A DNA stretch of 64,000 nucleotides from Mangrovibacterium sp041596335 (GCF_041596335.1 NZ_JBFHIT010000023.1:7650-71649); one strand, 5' to 3'. Positions 50,972 to 59,998 are shown, counted from the stretch's first letter. Numbers and translations: made by a program. The notes: generated by a model not told the origin, from the letters alone.

Positions 50972-53296
50972 ATGAGAAAATTAGTGCTGATCTTTTGCTT
51001 GTTGATGTCCTCTATGCTTTCGTTCGCGGTAGGACAATGGAAAGAATACTTGTCGTACCGGTCAGGACAAAAAGTAATGGTTGTCGGCGATCAGATCTAC
51101 TGTGTCACCAATGGTGGCCTGTTTAGCTTCGACAAAGAAGACAATAGTGTTCGGAAACTCAACGCCATTGAAGGATTGACAGACGTTGGGATTGAGACCA
51201 TTGGATACAGCGAGGAAGCCGATGTGCTGATTGTTGCTTACGAAAGTAGTAATATCGATCTGGTTTACTCAGGCGAAGTGGTGAATATGTCAGACATTGA
51301 GCGGAAACAAATTCTGGGCGATAAAACAATCTACAATATACTGGTGGTCGGTCAAACGGCCTATTTGTCTTGTGGCTTCGGAATTGTAGCCCTCAACCTG
51401 GAGCGGCGGGAAGTAAAAGATACGTATTACATTGGCGATAACGCGGCTCAAATTCGTGTAAACGAAATGGCCTTTGATGGCACTTATTTGTATGCTGCTA
51501 CTGAGAATGGTGTTTATAGAGCCGATATCAACTCTGAAAGCTTGCAATATTACGGAAATTGGGTCAAGCAAAGCAACTTGCCAAACAGCGAAGGCGATTT
51601 CGATCAGGTGGCGTATTTCGATGGCAAGCTGATTGTCGCTACAAACGGTGGCTACGGAAACGATGCGCTCTACGCTTGGGACGGAACAGGCTGGTCTCCT
51701 TTTTTAAGTTCCCTGAATACGATCACGGATTTGATGGTGTCTGCCGGGCAGTTGGTGGTGGCCGCCGATTCGAAAGTGGAGGTGTATGACCCCGGTTCGC
51801 AGCTCGTTGCCCGCATTGCTTCGTATCAATTTGGTGAGACATCGGCCGACCCGATTTTTGCCAACAGCGCTGCTACTGATGCTGATGGCTATTTGTGGAT
51901 TGCCGATAACGACTATGGACTGGTTAAAGTGAGTAGCACAGCATATGAACAGGTCGCTCCGGAAGGCCCGGCCTCCACAAATGTTTTTGCCCTAAATTGC
52001 TCCGGTACCGATCTGTGGATGGCCGATGGCGGACGGACATCGGAATGGAATAATATGTTTTTTACCCCTCGCTTTCAATTGTACCGAAATGGCAGTTGGA
52101 GCTCCTTCGATAGTCAGACTGTTAGCGAGTTCAGTAGTGGTTTTCGAGATCTGGTCTGCGTAACGGTTGACCCGTCAGATGCCGATCATGTTTTTGCCGG
52201 TTCATGGGGGGGCGGTATATCCGAGTTTATGAATGGTGAATTTGTTAGCCGGTATCATAATTACAATTCAAGTCTTCAAACAGCTCTCCCGTCACAACCC
52301 AATGAACCCTACGTCCGCATTAGCGATATGAAATACGACAGTAACGGAAATTTGTGGGTGGTCAATTGTATGGTCGACGAGCCGCTTTCGGTGCTTAAAC
52401 CAACAGGGGAGTGGGAGTCCTTCACCTTGCCGGGCGTTCAGTCTACAACCGTTGTCGGCGCAATGGCTATTACCGAAGATGACGATTTATGGGTGACCAT
52501 TGCACGAAACCCAAACACAATTGCAGTGCGCAAAGCAGACGGAACTGCGAGTAAAAGTTTAACAGTTACAGCTTATTACAGTAATGGTTCAGACGAACTT
52601 TTTACACCACTAACCAATATCTATTCCATTGCGAAGGATCGCGACGGAGCCATCTGGATTGGGACAGCGGTTGGCGTTGGCGTATATTACCGACCCGAAG
52701 ATATTTGGGATGGTGGTACTTTCTATGCCGCGCAACCCGGGCTGGATAGTGACGACGGACTTTACCATCCGCTTTTGAGTACGGAGGCTGTTACAGCGAT
52801 CGCGATCGACGGTGCTAACCGAAAATGGTTTGGCACGAAAAGTTCCGGAGTGTATCTGATATCTGATGACGGAACGGAAGAAATCCTTCACTTTACAACA
52901 GATAACAGCCCGCTGCCATCCGACGAAATCACGAGTCTGTCAATCAACGATCAGTCGGTAGAGGTTTTTATCGGCACTTCCAAAGGATTGGTGTCGTATA
53001 TGGGAACTGCTACCGAAGGAACCGATGATTATGACGATGTGTACGCTTATCCCAATCCGGTGAGGCCTGACTATGTCGGCGACATTGTAATTACAGGATT
53101 GATTGAGGATACAGATCTTAAAATTACCGATATCAGTGGTAATTTAGTCTACAAAACAACTTCGTTGGGCGGACAGGCCACCTGGAATGGAAAGAACCTT
53201 CGGGGGAACCGTGTCAGCACCGGTGTTTACATGGTTTTTGGAAACGACCAGTTTGGGGAGCAAAGTTTTGTAACCAAGATTCTTTTCATTCACTAA
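50972..53296 (+). CDS. porZ: Type IX secretion protein PorZ-like (beta-propellers plus C-terminal sorting domain)
   Basis: 774 residues, close to the length of Porphyromonas PorZ as I recall. Signal peptide of about 21 residues, then two seven-bladed-type propeller regions with repeats such as NGGLFSFDKEDN and DRDGAIWIGTAVGVGVYY. The C-terminal domain (about 690-774) reads YAYPNPVRPDYVGDIVITGL and ends KILFIH, the type A sorting signal layout. PorZ is a surface component of the T9SS attachment complex. Adjacent recO is, to my recollection, a frequent neighbour in this phylum. Confidence 0.85.
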   Translation: MRKLVLIFCLLMSSMLSFAVGQWKEYLSYRSGQKVMVVGDQIYCVTNGGLFSFDKEDNSVRKLNAIEGLTDVGIETIGYSEEADVLIVAYESSNIDLVYSGEVVNMSDIERKQILGDKTIYNILVVGQTAYLSCGFGIVALNLERREVKDTYYIGDNAAQIRVNEMAFDGTYLYAATENGVYRADINSESLQYYGNWVKQSNLPNSEGDFDQVAYFDGKLIVATNGGYGNDALYAWDGTGWSPFLSSLNTITDLMVSAGQLVVAADSKVEVYDPGSQLVARIASYQFGETSADPIFANSAATDADGYLWIADNDYGLVKVSSTAYEQVAPEGPASTNVFALNCSGTDLWMADGGRTSEWNNMFFTPRFQLYRNGSWSSFDSQTVSEFSSGFRDLVCVTVDPSDADHVFAGSWGGGISEFMNGEFVSRYHNYNSSLQTALPSQPNEPYVRISDMKYDSNGNLWVVNCMVDEPLSVLKPTGEWESFTLPGVQSTTVVGAMAITEDDDLWVTIARNPNTIAVRKADGTASKSLTVTAYYSNGSDELFTPLTNIYSIAKDRDGAIWIGTAVGVGVYYRPEDIWDGGTFYAAQPGLDSDDGLYHPLLSTEAVTAIAIDGANRKWFGTKSSGVYLISDDGTEEILHFTTDNSPLPSDEITSLSINDQSVEVFIGTSKGLVSYMGTATEGTDDYDDVYAYPNPVRPDYVGDIVITGLIEDTDLKITDISGNLVYKTTSLGGQATWNGKNLRGNRVSTGVYMVFGNDQFGEQSFVTKILFIH

Positions 53297-53309
53297 AAGG
53301 CAATGGCTT

Positions 53310-54035
53310 GTGCTAACGAAAACCCGAGGAATATTTTTGCATTACATTAATTACTCCGATTCGTCTGTTATTGCCCGGATTTACACCGAGGAATACGGAC
53401 AACAATCCTATATCGTCAGTGGAGTCCATTCCAAAAAGTCGAACACACGAATTAATGTCTTTCAACCACTATTCTTGCTCGATCTCGAAGTTTACCATCG
53501 GGATGGAAGGGCTGTTCAGCGTTTAAAAAGTGCCCGTCTTGCCGTTCCTTTTACAAAACTTCCCTACGATATTGCAAAAAGCTCGCAGGCTATTTTCCTT
53601 GCCGAGTTGTTGATGAAGTGTTTGAAAGAAGAAGAGCGAAATGTGGAACTATTTGATTTTTTGTTTCATGCGGTGTGTTTGTTGGATTTAGCTGAAGAAG
53701 GAGACAATAATTTCTTAATCAGTTTCTTGTTTCGACTTACCCGCTATCTTGGTGTCGATCCACAGTCGCCACCATCGATCCCTTTCCGTTATTTCGACCT
53801 GATTTCGGCTTCGTTTAAACAGGATGAACCTGTACACAGCCAGTTTATGGATGTGGAGACCACTCTAAAGTTCGCAGAGCTTTTTGAGATTGAGTTTAGC
53901 GAGCTTGGAAAGCTTCGTTTTAACAACCGAATTCGCCGTAATTTGCTCGACCATCTGGTTGAATATTATAAGGTTCATCTTGACTTGTCAGGCGATTTAA
54001 AGTCGCTGGCTGTTCTTAAAGAAGTCCTTAGTTGA
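53310..54035 (+). CDS. recO: DNA repair protein RecO
   Basis: 241 residues, GTG start at 53310. The N-terminal OB-fold (TRGIFLHYINYSDSSVIARIYTEEYG) is followed by the helical domain; the zinc cysteines known in many RecO proteins are not obvious, as in other Bacteroidota. It helps load RecA on SSB-coated DNA with RecR. 13 bases after porZ. Confidence 0.92.
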   Translation: MLTKTRGIFLHYINYSDSSVIARIYTEEYGQQSYIVSGVHSKKSNTRINVFQPLFLLDLEVYHRDGRAVQRLKSARLAVPFTKLPYDIAKSSQAIFLAELLMKCLKEEERNVELFDFLFHAVCLLDLAEEGDNNFLISFLFRLTRYLGVDPQSPPSIPFRYFDLISASFKQDEPVHSQFMDVETTLKFAELFEIEFSELGKLRFNNRIRRNLLDHLVEYYKVHLDLSGDLKSLAVLKEVLS

Positions 54036-54123
54036 GGTGGTTCTTTTTTTATTATCGTCTAATTTAGCAAGGAGTAGATGTTGAAATCTGGTATTTTTGT
54101 ATCTTTCCGACCTAATTATAGCT

Positions 54124-55287
54124 ATGGTACAATCGAAACTTCCTAATACAAACAGGAGTATTTTTTCTTCAGTCACTTCGCTTGTTGAAGAAACAGGCGC
54201 TCTGGATATGGCAATCGGGAAAACCGATTTTAGCTGTTCGTCTGATTTGGTTGACCTTGCAGTTGACTATTTAAGGTCTGGTTATCACAATTTTGCTCCG
54301 TTGGAGGGTATTCTGAAATTGCGGACGGTTATTTCTGATTTGGTGATGAAAAACTATGGTCATCGCTACAACCCGAATACTGAGGTTACGGTTGGTGCCG
54401 GAACCATCCAGACTGTTCATACAGTCATCAGTTCGGTCATTCGCGACGACGATGAAGTGATTGTGTTCGAACCGGCTTTTGAATCCTATGTTCCTTCAAT
54501 TTTACTCAATGGCGGAAAACCGGTTTATATCGAGTTGAAAGCGCCAAACTTTACCATTGATTGGGAGGAACTGCGGAAGATGATCACGACTAAAACGAAA
54601 ATGATCATCCTGAATTCGCCTCACAATCCTACCGGTGCTGTCTTGTCAGAAAAAGATTTGCAACAGTTGCAACGCTTGACAAACGGCACGAATATTTTGA
54701 TTTTGAGTGATGAATCTTTTGAGTCGATTGTTTTTGATAATCAGACGCATCAAAGTATTGCTCGTTTCGAAAAATTAATCGACCGGAGTTTTATTGTTTC
54801 ATCGTTTGGCGCGGTATACAACATCAACGGATGGTGTATTTCATATTGTTTGGCACCCGAAAAGCTGATGGCAGAATACCGTCGGATGCAGCAATTTCAG
54901 GTTTACAATGTGAATACACCAATGCAGTATGCTTTGGCTGATTATATACCCAACAATCATTCCTTCGACGAGATTTCGTCGTTCTATCAGGGCAAGCGGA
55001 ACTATTTTTTGCGTTTGATGGAAAACAGCCTCTATAAGATAATTCCCTCGCAGGGCAGTTACTTTCAATTGATCGATTATTCGCGCCTCTCCGACGATCC
55101 GGATACCGTGTTCGTTGAGCGGCTGGCAAAGGACTTTGGTATAGCGGCATTGCCGGTTTCGGCTTTCTACCACGAAAAAACCAAAGCAAGATACATCAGG
55201 TTGTGTTTTGCCAAAGATAATGACAAGTTGGAGAAAGCAGCGGAGTTGTTACTTAGTGTCCCCTCGGTTATTCCCGGCGATTTGTAA
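54124..55287 (+). CDS. Class I aminotransferase-fold protein lacking the PLP lysine
   Basis: 387 residues from the ATG at 54124. It aligns by eye along its whole length with methionine aminotransferase YbdL: NIFSSV-type start, FAPLEGILKLR, NSPHNPTGAV (Asn168), DESFE (Asp196), SSFGA-x-YNINGW and IRLCFAK (Arg359). The Schiff-base lysine of SFGKTY is Ala230, the lysine of GWK is Cys238, and tyrosines of the YbdL pattern are Phe57, Phe120 and Phe199. The fold is intact, so this looks like a maintained non-transaminating homologue rather than a decayed gene. True function unknown. Confidence 0.85.
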   Translation: MVQSKLPNTNRSIFSSVTSLVEETGALDMAIGKTDFSCSSDLVDLAVDYLRSGYHNFAPLEGILKLRTVISDLVMKNYGHRYNPNTEVTVGAGTIQTVHTVISSVIRDDDEVIVFEPAFESYVPSILLNGGKPVYIELKAPNFTIDWEELRKMITTKTKMIILNSPHNPTGAVLSEKDLQQLQRLTNGTNILILSDESFESIVFDNQTHQSIARFEKLIDRSFIVSSFGAVYNINGWCISYCLAPEKLMAEYRRMQQFQVYNVNTPMQYALADYIPNNHSFDEISSFYQGKRNYFLRLMENSLYKIIPSQGSYFQLIDYSRLSDDPDTVFVERLAKDFGIAALPVSAFYHEKTKARYIRLCFAKDNDKLEKAAELLLSVPSVIPGDL

Positions 55288-55313
55288 ACTAACACCAACG
55301 TTCGTATAAAAAT

Positions 55314-55350
55314 AAAAAAGCTTATTTCCCGGAGGAAATAAGCTTTTTTT
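55314..55350. terminator. Bidirectional terminator
   Basis: Perfect stem with AAAAAAGCTTATTTCC on the left and its complement on the right (CGGA region as loop), A run on one side and T run on the other. It serves the convergent genes at 54124 and 55369. Confidence 0.9.
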
Positions 55351-55368
55351 GTATCGTATCTGCTTGAA

Positions 55369-55857
55369 TTACCTTTTAATAAGAAGCCAGGTGTCGGCAT
55401 ATTTCGGGAAGTCGCTCCGAATTTGATTCACCCGTTGACGGGCAGAAGCCTCTTCTGCATATGAGTTAACACATACACGATAGTAACCGGTTTCGCTGTG
55501 TAATACTATTGGATTGAACCCTTGAGGAATCAACTCCTGCTTGTATTTGTTGGCGTTTTCTACCGAGCTGAAGCTGCCAATAATAACAAAGAAAGAGCTT
55601 CCCTGATATTTTGTCGCGTCATCCTTTTGGTCGAAAGTGAATGTTTCGGTCTGTGTACGCACCGGCTTTATCGGAGTTTGCGTGGCCGCTGGCGCTTGTT
55701 CTTTCGGTGCTTGTGGTTCGGCTACCGAGAACACTTTTGTTTCAGCTTGTTCCTGCTTGGCAGGTAAAGCAGCTTCATTGTTTTTCATCCGCTGCATCGA
55801 TTTACATCCGGTAAACAGCAGGCTTATCATAAATGCTCCAAAAATAATTCGTCTCAT
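55369..55857 (-). CDS. SPOR-domain lipoprotein
   Basis: 162 residues. Lipoprotein signal (MISLLFTGC, Cys18), a Pro/Gln/Ala-rich flexible linker (about 25-85) and a C-terminal SPOR domain (about 88-162: SFFVIIGSFSSVENANKYKQEL ... YYRVCVNSYAEEASARQRVN). SPOR domains bind denuded peptidoglycan, often at the division site. Single gene with a -7 element at 55887-55894. Confidence 0.88.
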   Translation of the reverse strand: MRRIIFGAFMISLLFTGCKSMQRMKNNEAALPAKQEQAETKVFSVAEPQAPKEQAPAATQTPIKPVRTQTETFTFDQKDDATKYQGSSFFVIIGSFSSVENANKYKQELIPQGFNPIVLHSETGYYRVCVNSYAEEASARQRVNQIRSDFPKYADTWLLIKR

Positions 55858-55886
55858 TTCTAGTCTGTATTTTAGTTTCTAATTCG

Positions 55887-55894
55887 CAAATCTA
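55887..55894 (-). promoter_or_regulatory. -7 element for the SPOR lipoprotein
   Basis: Minus-strand TAGATTTG, full match, 29 nt before the ATG at 55857. No clear -33. Confidence 0.45.
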
Positions 55895-55957
55895 CAAAAA
55901 AGCTTTGCAGCTTAATGGCTCCTTAACGAATGATTATCAACTATCTTTTGTTGAAAT

Positions 55958-56200
55958 CTAAAAGTTTAATATTCGTTTCAGATAGCGTTGGCCTGCAATG
56001 GTTCGGTAAAAACGAATGCGGCGAATCGCTTGACTTTTACTGCCACAAGGTTCGTGGTGCACAACTGTCCAGGGACGAATTCCCCGGGTTTCGTCAATCA
56101 ATCCCTCGTTGTGGGCTTTTTCCGTTTGTTTTAAATCTACCGTAAACCCGTAGTGGAAGCGGTGATTTTCCAGATTATATAATACGTAAGAATAGTACAT
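55958..56200 (-). CDS. GIY-YIG-like protein, catalytic residues missing
   Basis: 80 residues, the compact UPF0213/GIY-YIG endonuclease-like fold: YYSYVLYNLENHRFHYGFTVDL, HNEG, RPWTVVHHE and KSQAIRR. In active members an Arg lies five residues before the His-Asn pair and a Glu follows the Ala-rich helix (KREKYLK); here these positions hold Thr26 and Ile62. A TATTTTTG -7 element (56205-56212) sits so close that the mRNA may be leaderless. Probably non-catalytic. Confidence 0.75.
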   Translation of the reverse strand: MYYSYVLYNLENHRFHYGFTVDLKQTEKAHNEGLIDETRGIRPWTVVHHEPCGSKSQAIRRIRFYRTIAGQRYLKRILNF

Positions 56201-56604
56201 GGCACAAAAATAGAAAATCCGACAAACTTATACATCAATCTGTAATGGCATTTCATTTTATTTATAATTCTGTTGCAAATGAACAGCTCGCGTATTTTAT
56301 CCCGATTATCGGATTTATCGAGCGACCGGGGCGACGGGAGTTGAACGTTTACAATAAAAGTCCGGTTATTCTATTGAATAGGGCCGCGCCATTTGAATTT
56401 CGATCAAAGCTGTCGTGGTGACTCTGTTATGGTGTCGTATAGTCAGGGAATTGATTTCGAAAGCGTTCGGTACAAAATTGATTCCTCAGGCGTGGATGTA
56501 TCTAGTTTGGGATGTTCGTTGATGCATGATACTGACCTGCTGCCCCTTTAAGATTAATTAACGAAATCTAAGACCTCTAAATCGGATATTCCGGCAAGCT
56601 TTAT
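56201..56604. other. Long intergenic region upstream of ctpA
   Basis: About 530 gene-free bases in all, to 56732. Apart from -7 elements at both ends (56205-56212 minus, 56605-56612 plus) I see only a 58-codon frame at 56245-56421 without family resemblance. No RNA gene recognised. Confidence 0.45.
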
Positions 56605-56612
56605 TACATTTG
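56605..56612 (+). promoter_or_regulatory. -7 element deciding the ctpA start
   Basis: TACATTTG, full match. Transcription near 56619 lies inside the longest frame (from 56610), so the start is the ATG at 56733. Confidence 0.5.
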
Positions 56613-56732
56613 CTTTTTACCCCGCAAAGTCGGGAGTCAACGGGCATTTTTTTAGAATTAAGCCTCCGGTTTGTACCTATTGCCTGGGCACTGATATTAA
56701 GGGAAAACGATATTAAATTGAAATTTGACGCA

Positions 56733-58418
56733 ATGAAATCAGTTCATAAAAAGAAAATTGGGATTCTGCTTGGACTCTTATTAGCCGTAGCTGTTCTGTT
56801 TACCGCATTTACCCGCGACGAAAAATTATTTCAGATCGATAAGAATCTGGATATCTATTATACTTTGGTGCGGGAACTTAACCTGTTTTATGTCGACGAA
56901 ATAAATCCAAATGATTTGGTCAAGAACAGCATTGATAAAATGCTCGAGTCGCTTGATCCCTACACCACCTATATCCCCGAGTCGGATATGGAAGACTTTC
57001 GGTTTATGACAACGGGCGAGTATGCCGGCATTGGTGCTTTAATAGGTAGAAACGGCGATAAGATCATTATCTCGGAGCCCTATGAAGGATTTCCGGCGCA
57101 GAAGTCTGGATTAAAAGCCGGTGATGTATTGCTTGAAGTTAGCGGCAAATCAACTGAGAAAATGAATACCGAAGATGTTAGTAACTTGCTGAAAGGCCCG
57201 GCTAATCAGGTTGTAAGAGTTAAGATTGATCGTCCGGGCGAGAAAAAGCCCTTCGATGTGGAAATCGTGCGGGAACAAATTCAAATTGATGCGGTTCCCT
57301 ATTTCGGTATGCTCGATGATAAAACCGGGTACATCCGCCTGTCGAATTTTACAGCCAATTGTGGAGACGAAGTGAAGCAGCTGGTGAAAGAACTAAAAGA
57401 AAAACACCATGCGCAGTCATTGATCCTGGATCTACGTTCGAACCCGGGAGGTTTGCTGAATGAGGCAGTGAAGATTGTGAATATCTTCGTTCCAAAGGGT
57501 GTTGAAGTTGTTAGTACAAAAGGGAAGGTGAAGCAATGGGATAAAGTGTATAACGCGACTGAGAATCCGGTCGACACGATTATGCCATTGGCAGTGCTTA
57601 TCAATCGAGGCTCTGCTTCGGCATCAGAAATCGTGTCGGGTGCCCTTCAGGATTTAGACCGTGCGGTAATTATCGGAACGCGAACGTTCGGAAAAGGGCT
57701 CGTACAAACAACCCGCGACCTTAGCTACAATACCAAGTTAAAAGTGACAACCGCAAAATACTATATCCCCAGTGGACGTTGCATTCAGGCGTTGGATTAT
57801 TCTCATCGCAACGAAGACGGTAGTGTGGGGGTTGTGCCAGATTCGCTGATCTCCGAGTTCACAACCAGAAAGGGCCGGAAGGTTTATGATGGAGGAGGAG
57901 TTACTCCCGATATTAAAGTGGATTTGGATCGAATTAGTAACCTATCGATCAATTTGGTGCAGAAGTATATGATCTTCGACTTTGCGACGCAGTTTGCGTA
58001 CCAAAACGAATCGATTCCACAACCGGAAGATTTCGAAATTACTGAGGCTATTTACGATCAGTTTAAAACCTTTTTAAGGGAGCATGACTTTGAATACGAA
58101 TCGGAAACTGAAGAGGCTTTGGATCAATTGGAAGAGGTCGCTAAGGCTGAACAATACTATGAAATGGCTCAAAGTCAGTTTGAAGCACTGCGGGCACAAG
58201 TCAGTCACGAACTGGACAGAGACTTGAACCAGTTCCAGGTTGAAATTAAAGAAATGATGACGGATGAAATTGTGTCGCGATACTTTTATCAAAAAGGCGC
58301 TATCCGGGCGTCTATAAAAACAGATCGGGGAATCTCCAAAGCTATGGAGGTGCTGGATTCACCCACGCAATTTTCGGCTGTGTTTGAGCCGGGAATCGTG
58401 ATCTCTAAAGCAAATTAA
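56733..58418 (+). CDS. ctpA: S41 C-terminal processing protease
   Basis: 561 residues from the ATG at 56733. N-terminal anchor helix (8-26), PDZ domain (about 88-180: GIGALIGRNGDKIIISEPYEGFPAQKSGLKAGDVLLEVSG), then the S41 core with catalytic Ser296 (RGSASASE) and Lys321 (RTFGKG). A C-terminal extension of about 150 residues is charged and helical. It works in the periplasm, trimming protein C-termini. Convergent with the receiver protein; they share a palindromic terminator. Confidence 0.94.
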   Translation: MKSVHKKKIGILLGLLLAVAVLFTAFTRDEKLFQIDKNLDIYYTLVRELNLFYVDEINPNDLVKNSIDKMLESLDPYTTYIPESDMEDFRFMTTGEYAGIGALIGRNGDKIIISEPYEGFPAQKSGLKAGDVLLEVSGKSTEKMNTEDVSNLLKGPANQVVRVKIDRPGEKKPFDVEIVREQIQIDAVPYFGMLDDKTGYIRLSNFTANCGDEVKQLVKELKEKHHAQSLILDLRSNPGGLLNEAVKIVNIFVPKGVEVVSTKGKVKQWDKVYNATENPVDTIMPLAVLINRGSASASEIVSGALQDLDRAVIIGTRTFGKGLVQTTRDLSYNTKLKVTTAKYYIPSGRCIQALDYSHRNEDGSVGVVPDSLISEFTTRKGRKVYDGGGVTPDIKVDLDRISNLSINLVQKYMIFDFATQFAYQNESIPQPEDFEITEAIYDQFKTFLREHDFEYESETEEALDQLEEVAKAEQYYEMAQSQFEALRAQVSHELDRDLNQFQVEIKEMMTDEIVSRYFYQKGAIRASIKTDRGISKAMEVLDSPTQFSAVFEPGIVISKAN

Positions 58419-58440
58419 TCGTAACGAAGTCGACTTTGTT

Positions 58441-58486
58441 AGATAATAAAACCCGGTATGACTAGTCATACCGGGTTTTATTATCT
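58441..58486. terminator. 46-bp perfect palindrome, bidirectional terminator
   Basis: Every base from 58441 to 58486 pairs with its mirror around the central ACTAGT, including the GC-rich ACCCGGTATG core and flanking AATAAAA / TTTTATT runs. It lies between convergent ctpA and the receiver gene. Confidence 0.9.
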
Positions 58487-58511
58487 ATTGTAAAATAAAT
58501 TTAGTCTGGTT

Positions 58512-59027
58512 TTAGATGGTACCGATCTTCAATCCAAAATATTTTGGATACATCAGAGCTACAGCTATCATCGCTATAATAAAAAGGGATAGGAAAACGA
58601 AAAATAAGATCACTCCTGTTTTGTATCTCGTTCTTGATACTTCCAACTGGTTGTATGACTGTATTTTTTGAATTTTATTGACCATTTTTTTCAACGCCAT
58701 CTGGTCTTTAACGATGTAATCGTAAGCACCATATTTCATGGAATTAATTGCAACGTCAATGTTGTCTTGTCCGGAAAGAAAAATGAATTCCACGTTCGGA
58801 GCTATTTTTTTAGCTCTTTTTAGAACTTCAATACCATTCATCCCTTCCAGCAGATAGTCCTGAATAACGACCGCAGGTTGTTTCTCCATTGCTTTAATGG
58901 CATCCTCACCCGAGGAGAAGGACTCCACGTTGGTTAGTTTGTTCGTTTTTAAGAAACTAACAATCAGTCGATTATAGACTTGGTTGTCTTCGACGACAAA
59001 AATAAGGGGGTTCTTACTTGTAACCAT
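58512..59027 (-). CDS. Membrane-anchored response-regulator receiver protein
   Basis: 171 residues. A complete CheY-like receiver (1-122): acidic pair Glu13/Asp14, phospho-acceptor Asp57 in VIQDYLLEGMNG, Ser85 and Lys107. After a short linker comes one strong hydrophobic helix (about 137-159) and a basic tail. No DNA-binding or enzymatic output domain. Single gene, no kinase nearby. It probably acts as a membrane-bound phosphate sink or docking protein; that is inference. Confidence 0.88.
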   Translation of the reverse strand: MVTSKNPLIFVVEDNQVYNRLIVSFLKTNKLTNVESFSSGEDAIKAMEKQPAVVIQDYLLEGMNGIEVLKRAKKIAPNVEFIFLSGQDNIDVAINSMKYGAYDYIVKDQMALKKMVNKIQKIQSYNQLEVSRTRYKTGVILFFVFLSLFIIAMIAVALMYPKYFGLKIGTI

Positions 59028-59109
59028 AAATCAGAGAATAAGAGTTAAAAACCAGTTAAAACTTAGAGTTCCTCAAGGTCTGTCTGATAAAAATAAGTAA
59101 AAAATGAAA

Positions 59110-59117
59110 CAAAAATA
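59110..59117 (-). promoter_or_regulatory. -7 element for the receiver gene
   Basis: Minus-strand TATTTTTG, full match, giving a leader of about 75 nt. No -33 at normal spacing. Confidence 0.4.
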
Positions 59118-59233
59118 TTTTTTAGCGAACAATTTATCAGAATAAGCTCACATAGGGTAACGTACAATTCGGCAATAAATTTCATCAATCTTCATAAAAA
59201 CAGCTAAATTGCTATTTTAAAATCGGGGGAAAC

Positions 59234-59998
59234 ATGTTATTAGCAATCGATATTGGTAACACAAATATTGTTTTTGGTGTCAATGAAAAGGGTTTTTGGC
59301 AAAAGATCTGGCGTATACAGACCGACCCTCTCAAAACTGCGGATGAGTATGAGGTAATTTTTCGCAGTTTGTTTACTAGTAATAAGGTCTGCAAAAACCA
59401 AATCGATAAGGTCATCTTAAGTAGTGTTGTGCCGTCGTTGAATCGGGAGTTCGAGGATATGATTCAGCATTTTCTCAATCTCAGTGCTCACTTGCTTCGT
59501 CCGGAGATTTTCGAGCTTTTACCGCTTCATGTGTTAAATCCTTACGAGATAGGGAGCGACCTGGTGGCCAATGCGATGGCGGCTTTTACCTGTTATAAAC
59601 GATGTTGCATGATTATAGACTTTGGAACAGCGCTTACGTTTACAACAGTCTCAAGTGATGGTACCATTCTGGGAGTGGCTATCGCGCCCGGTTTGCGAAC
59701 AGCTATTCAGGCATTGGCCGGTAATACGGCTCAACTTCCCGATGTTCAGCCGGTGCGTCCTCCTTCGGTGCTCGGAACAAACACAGTGCACGCCATTCAA
59801 AGCGGCATTGTGATTGGTTATACCGGCTTGGTAGAACGAATTATCAACAAAACTGAGGAGGAGTTGAATCAAACGTTGACGGTGGTCGCAACCGGCGGCC
59901 TGGCTTCAACTTTTGCTCACGAATTCAGCCGGGTTGATCGGGTGGATGAAAATCTGACACTTGAAGGGTTGAGGTTGATTGGTGAACTGATCAAGTAG
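59234..59998 (+). CDS. coaX: Type III pantothenate kinase
   Basis: 254 residues, first step of coenzyme A synthesis. ASKHA-fold motifs: AIDIGNTNIVFG at the N-terminus, IIDFGTALTFTTV, APGLRTAIQAL and the VATGGLA near the C-terminus. The G-x-D-R motif of the family reads G-S-D-L here: the catalytic Asp is present but the Arg is Leu. Single gene. Confidence 0.93.
   Translation: MLLAIDIGNTNIVFGVNEKGFWQKIWRIQTDPLKTADEYEVIFRSLFTSNKVCKNQIDKVILSSVVPSLNREFEDMIQHFLNLSAHLLRPEIFELLPLHVLNPYEIGSDLVANAMAAFTCYKRCCMIIDFGTALTFTTVSSDGTILGVAIAPGLRTAIQALAGNTAQLPDVQPVRPPSVLGTNTVHAIQSGIVIGYTGLVERIINKTEEELNQTLTVVATGGLASTFAHEFSRVDRVDENLTLEGLRLIGELIK

Noticed and set aside
56245..56421. 58-codon frame in the long gap upstream of ctpA
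   Set aside because: No family resemblance, no ribosome-binding site, no promoter; could be chance. Conservation in relatives would be needed.
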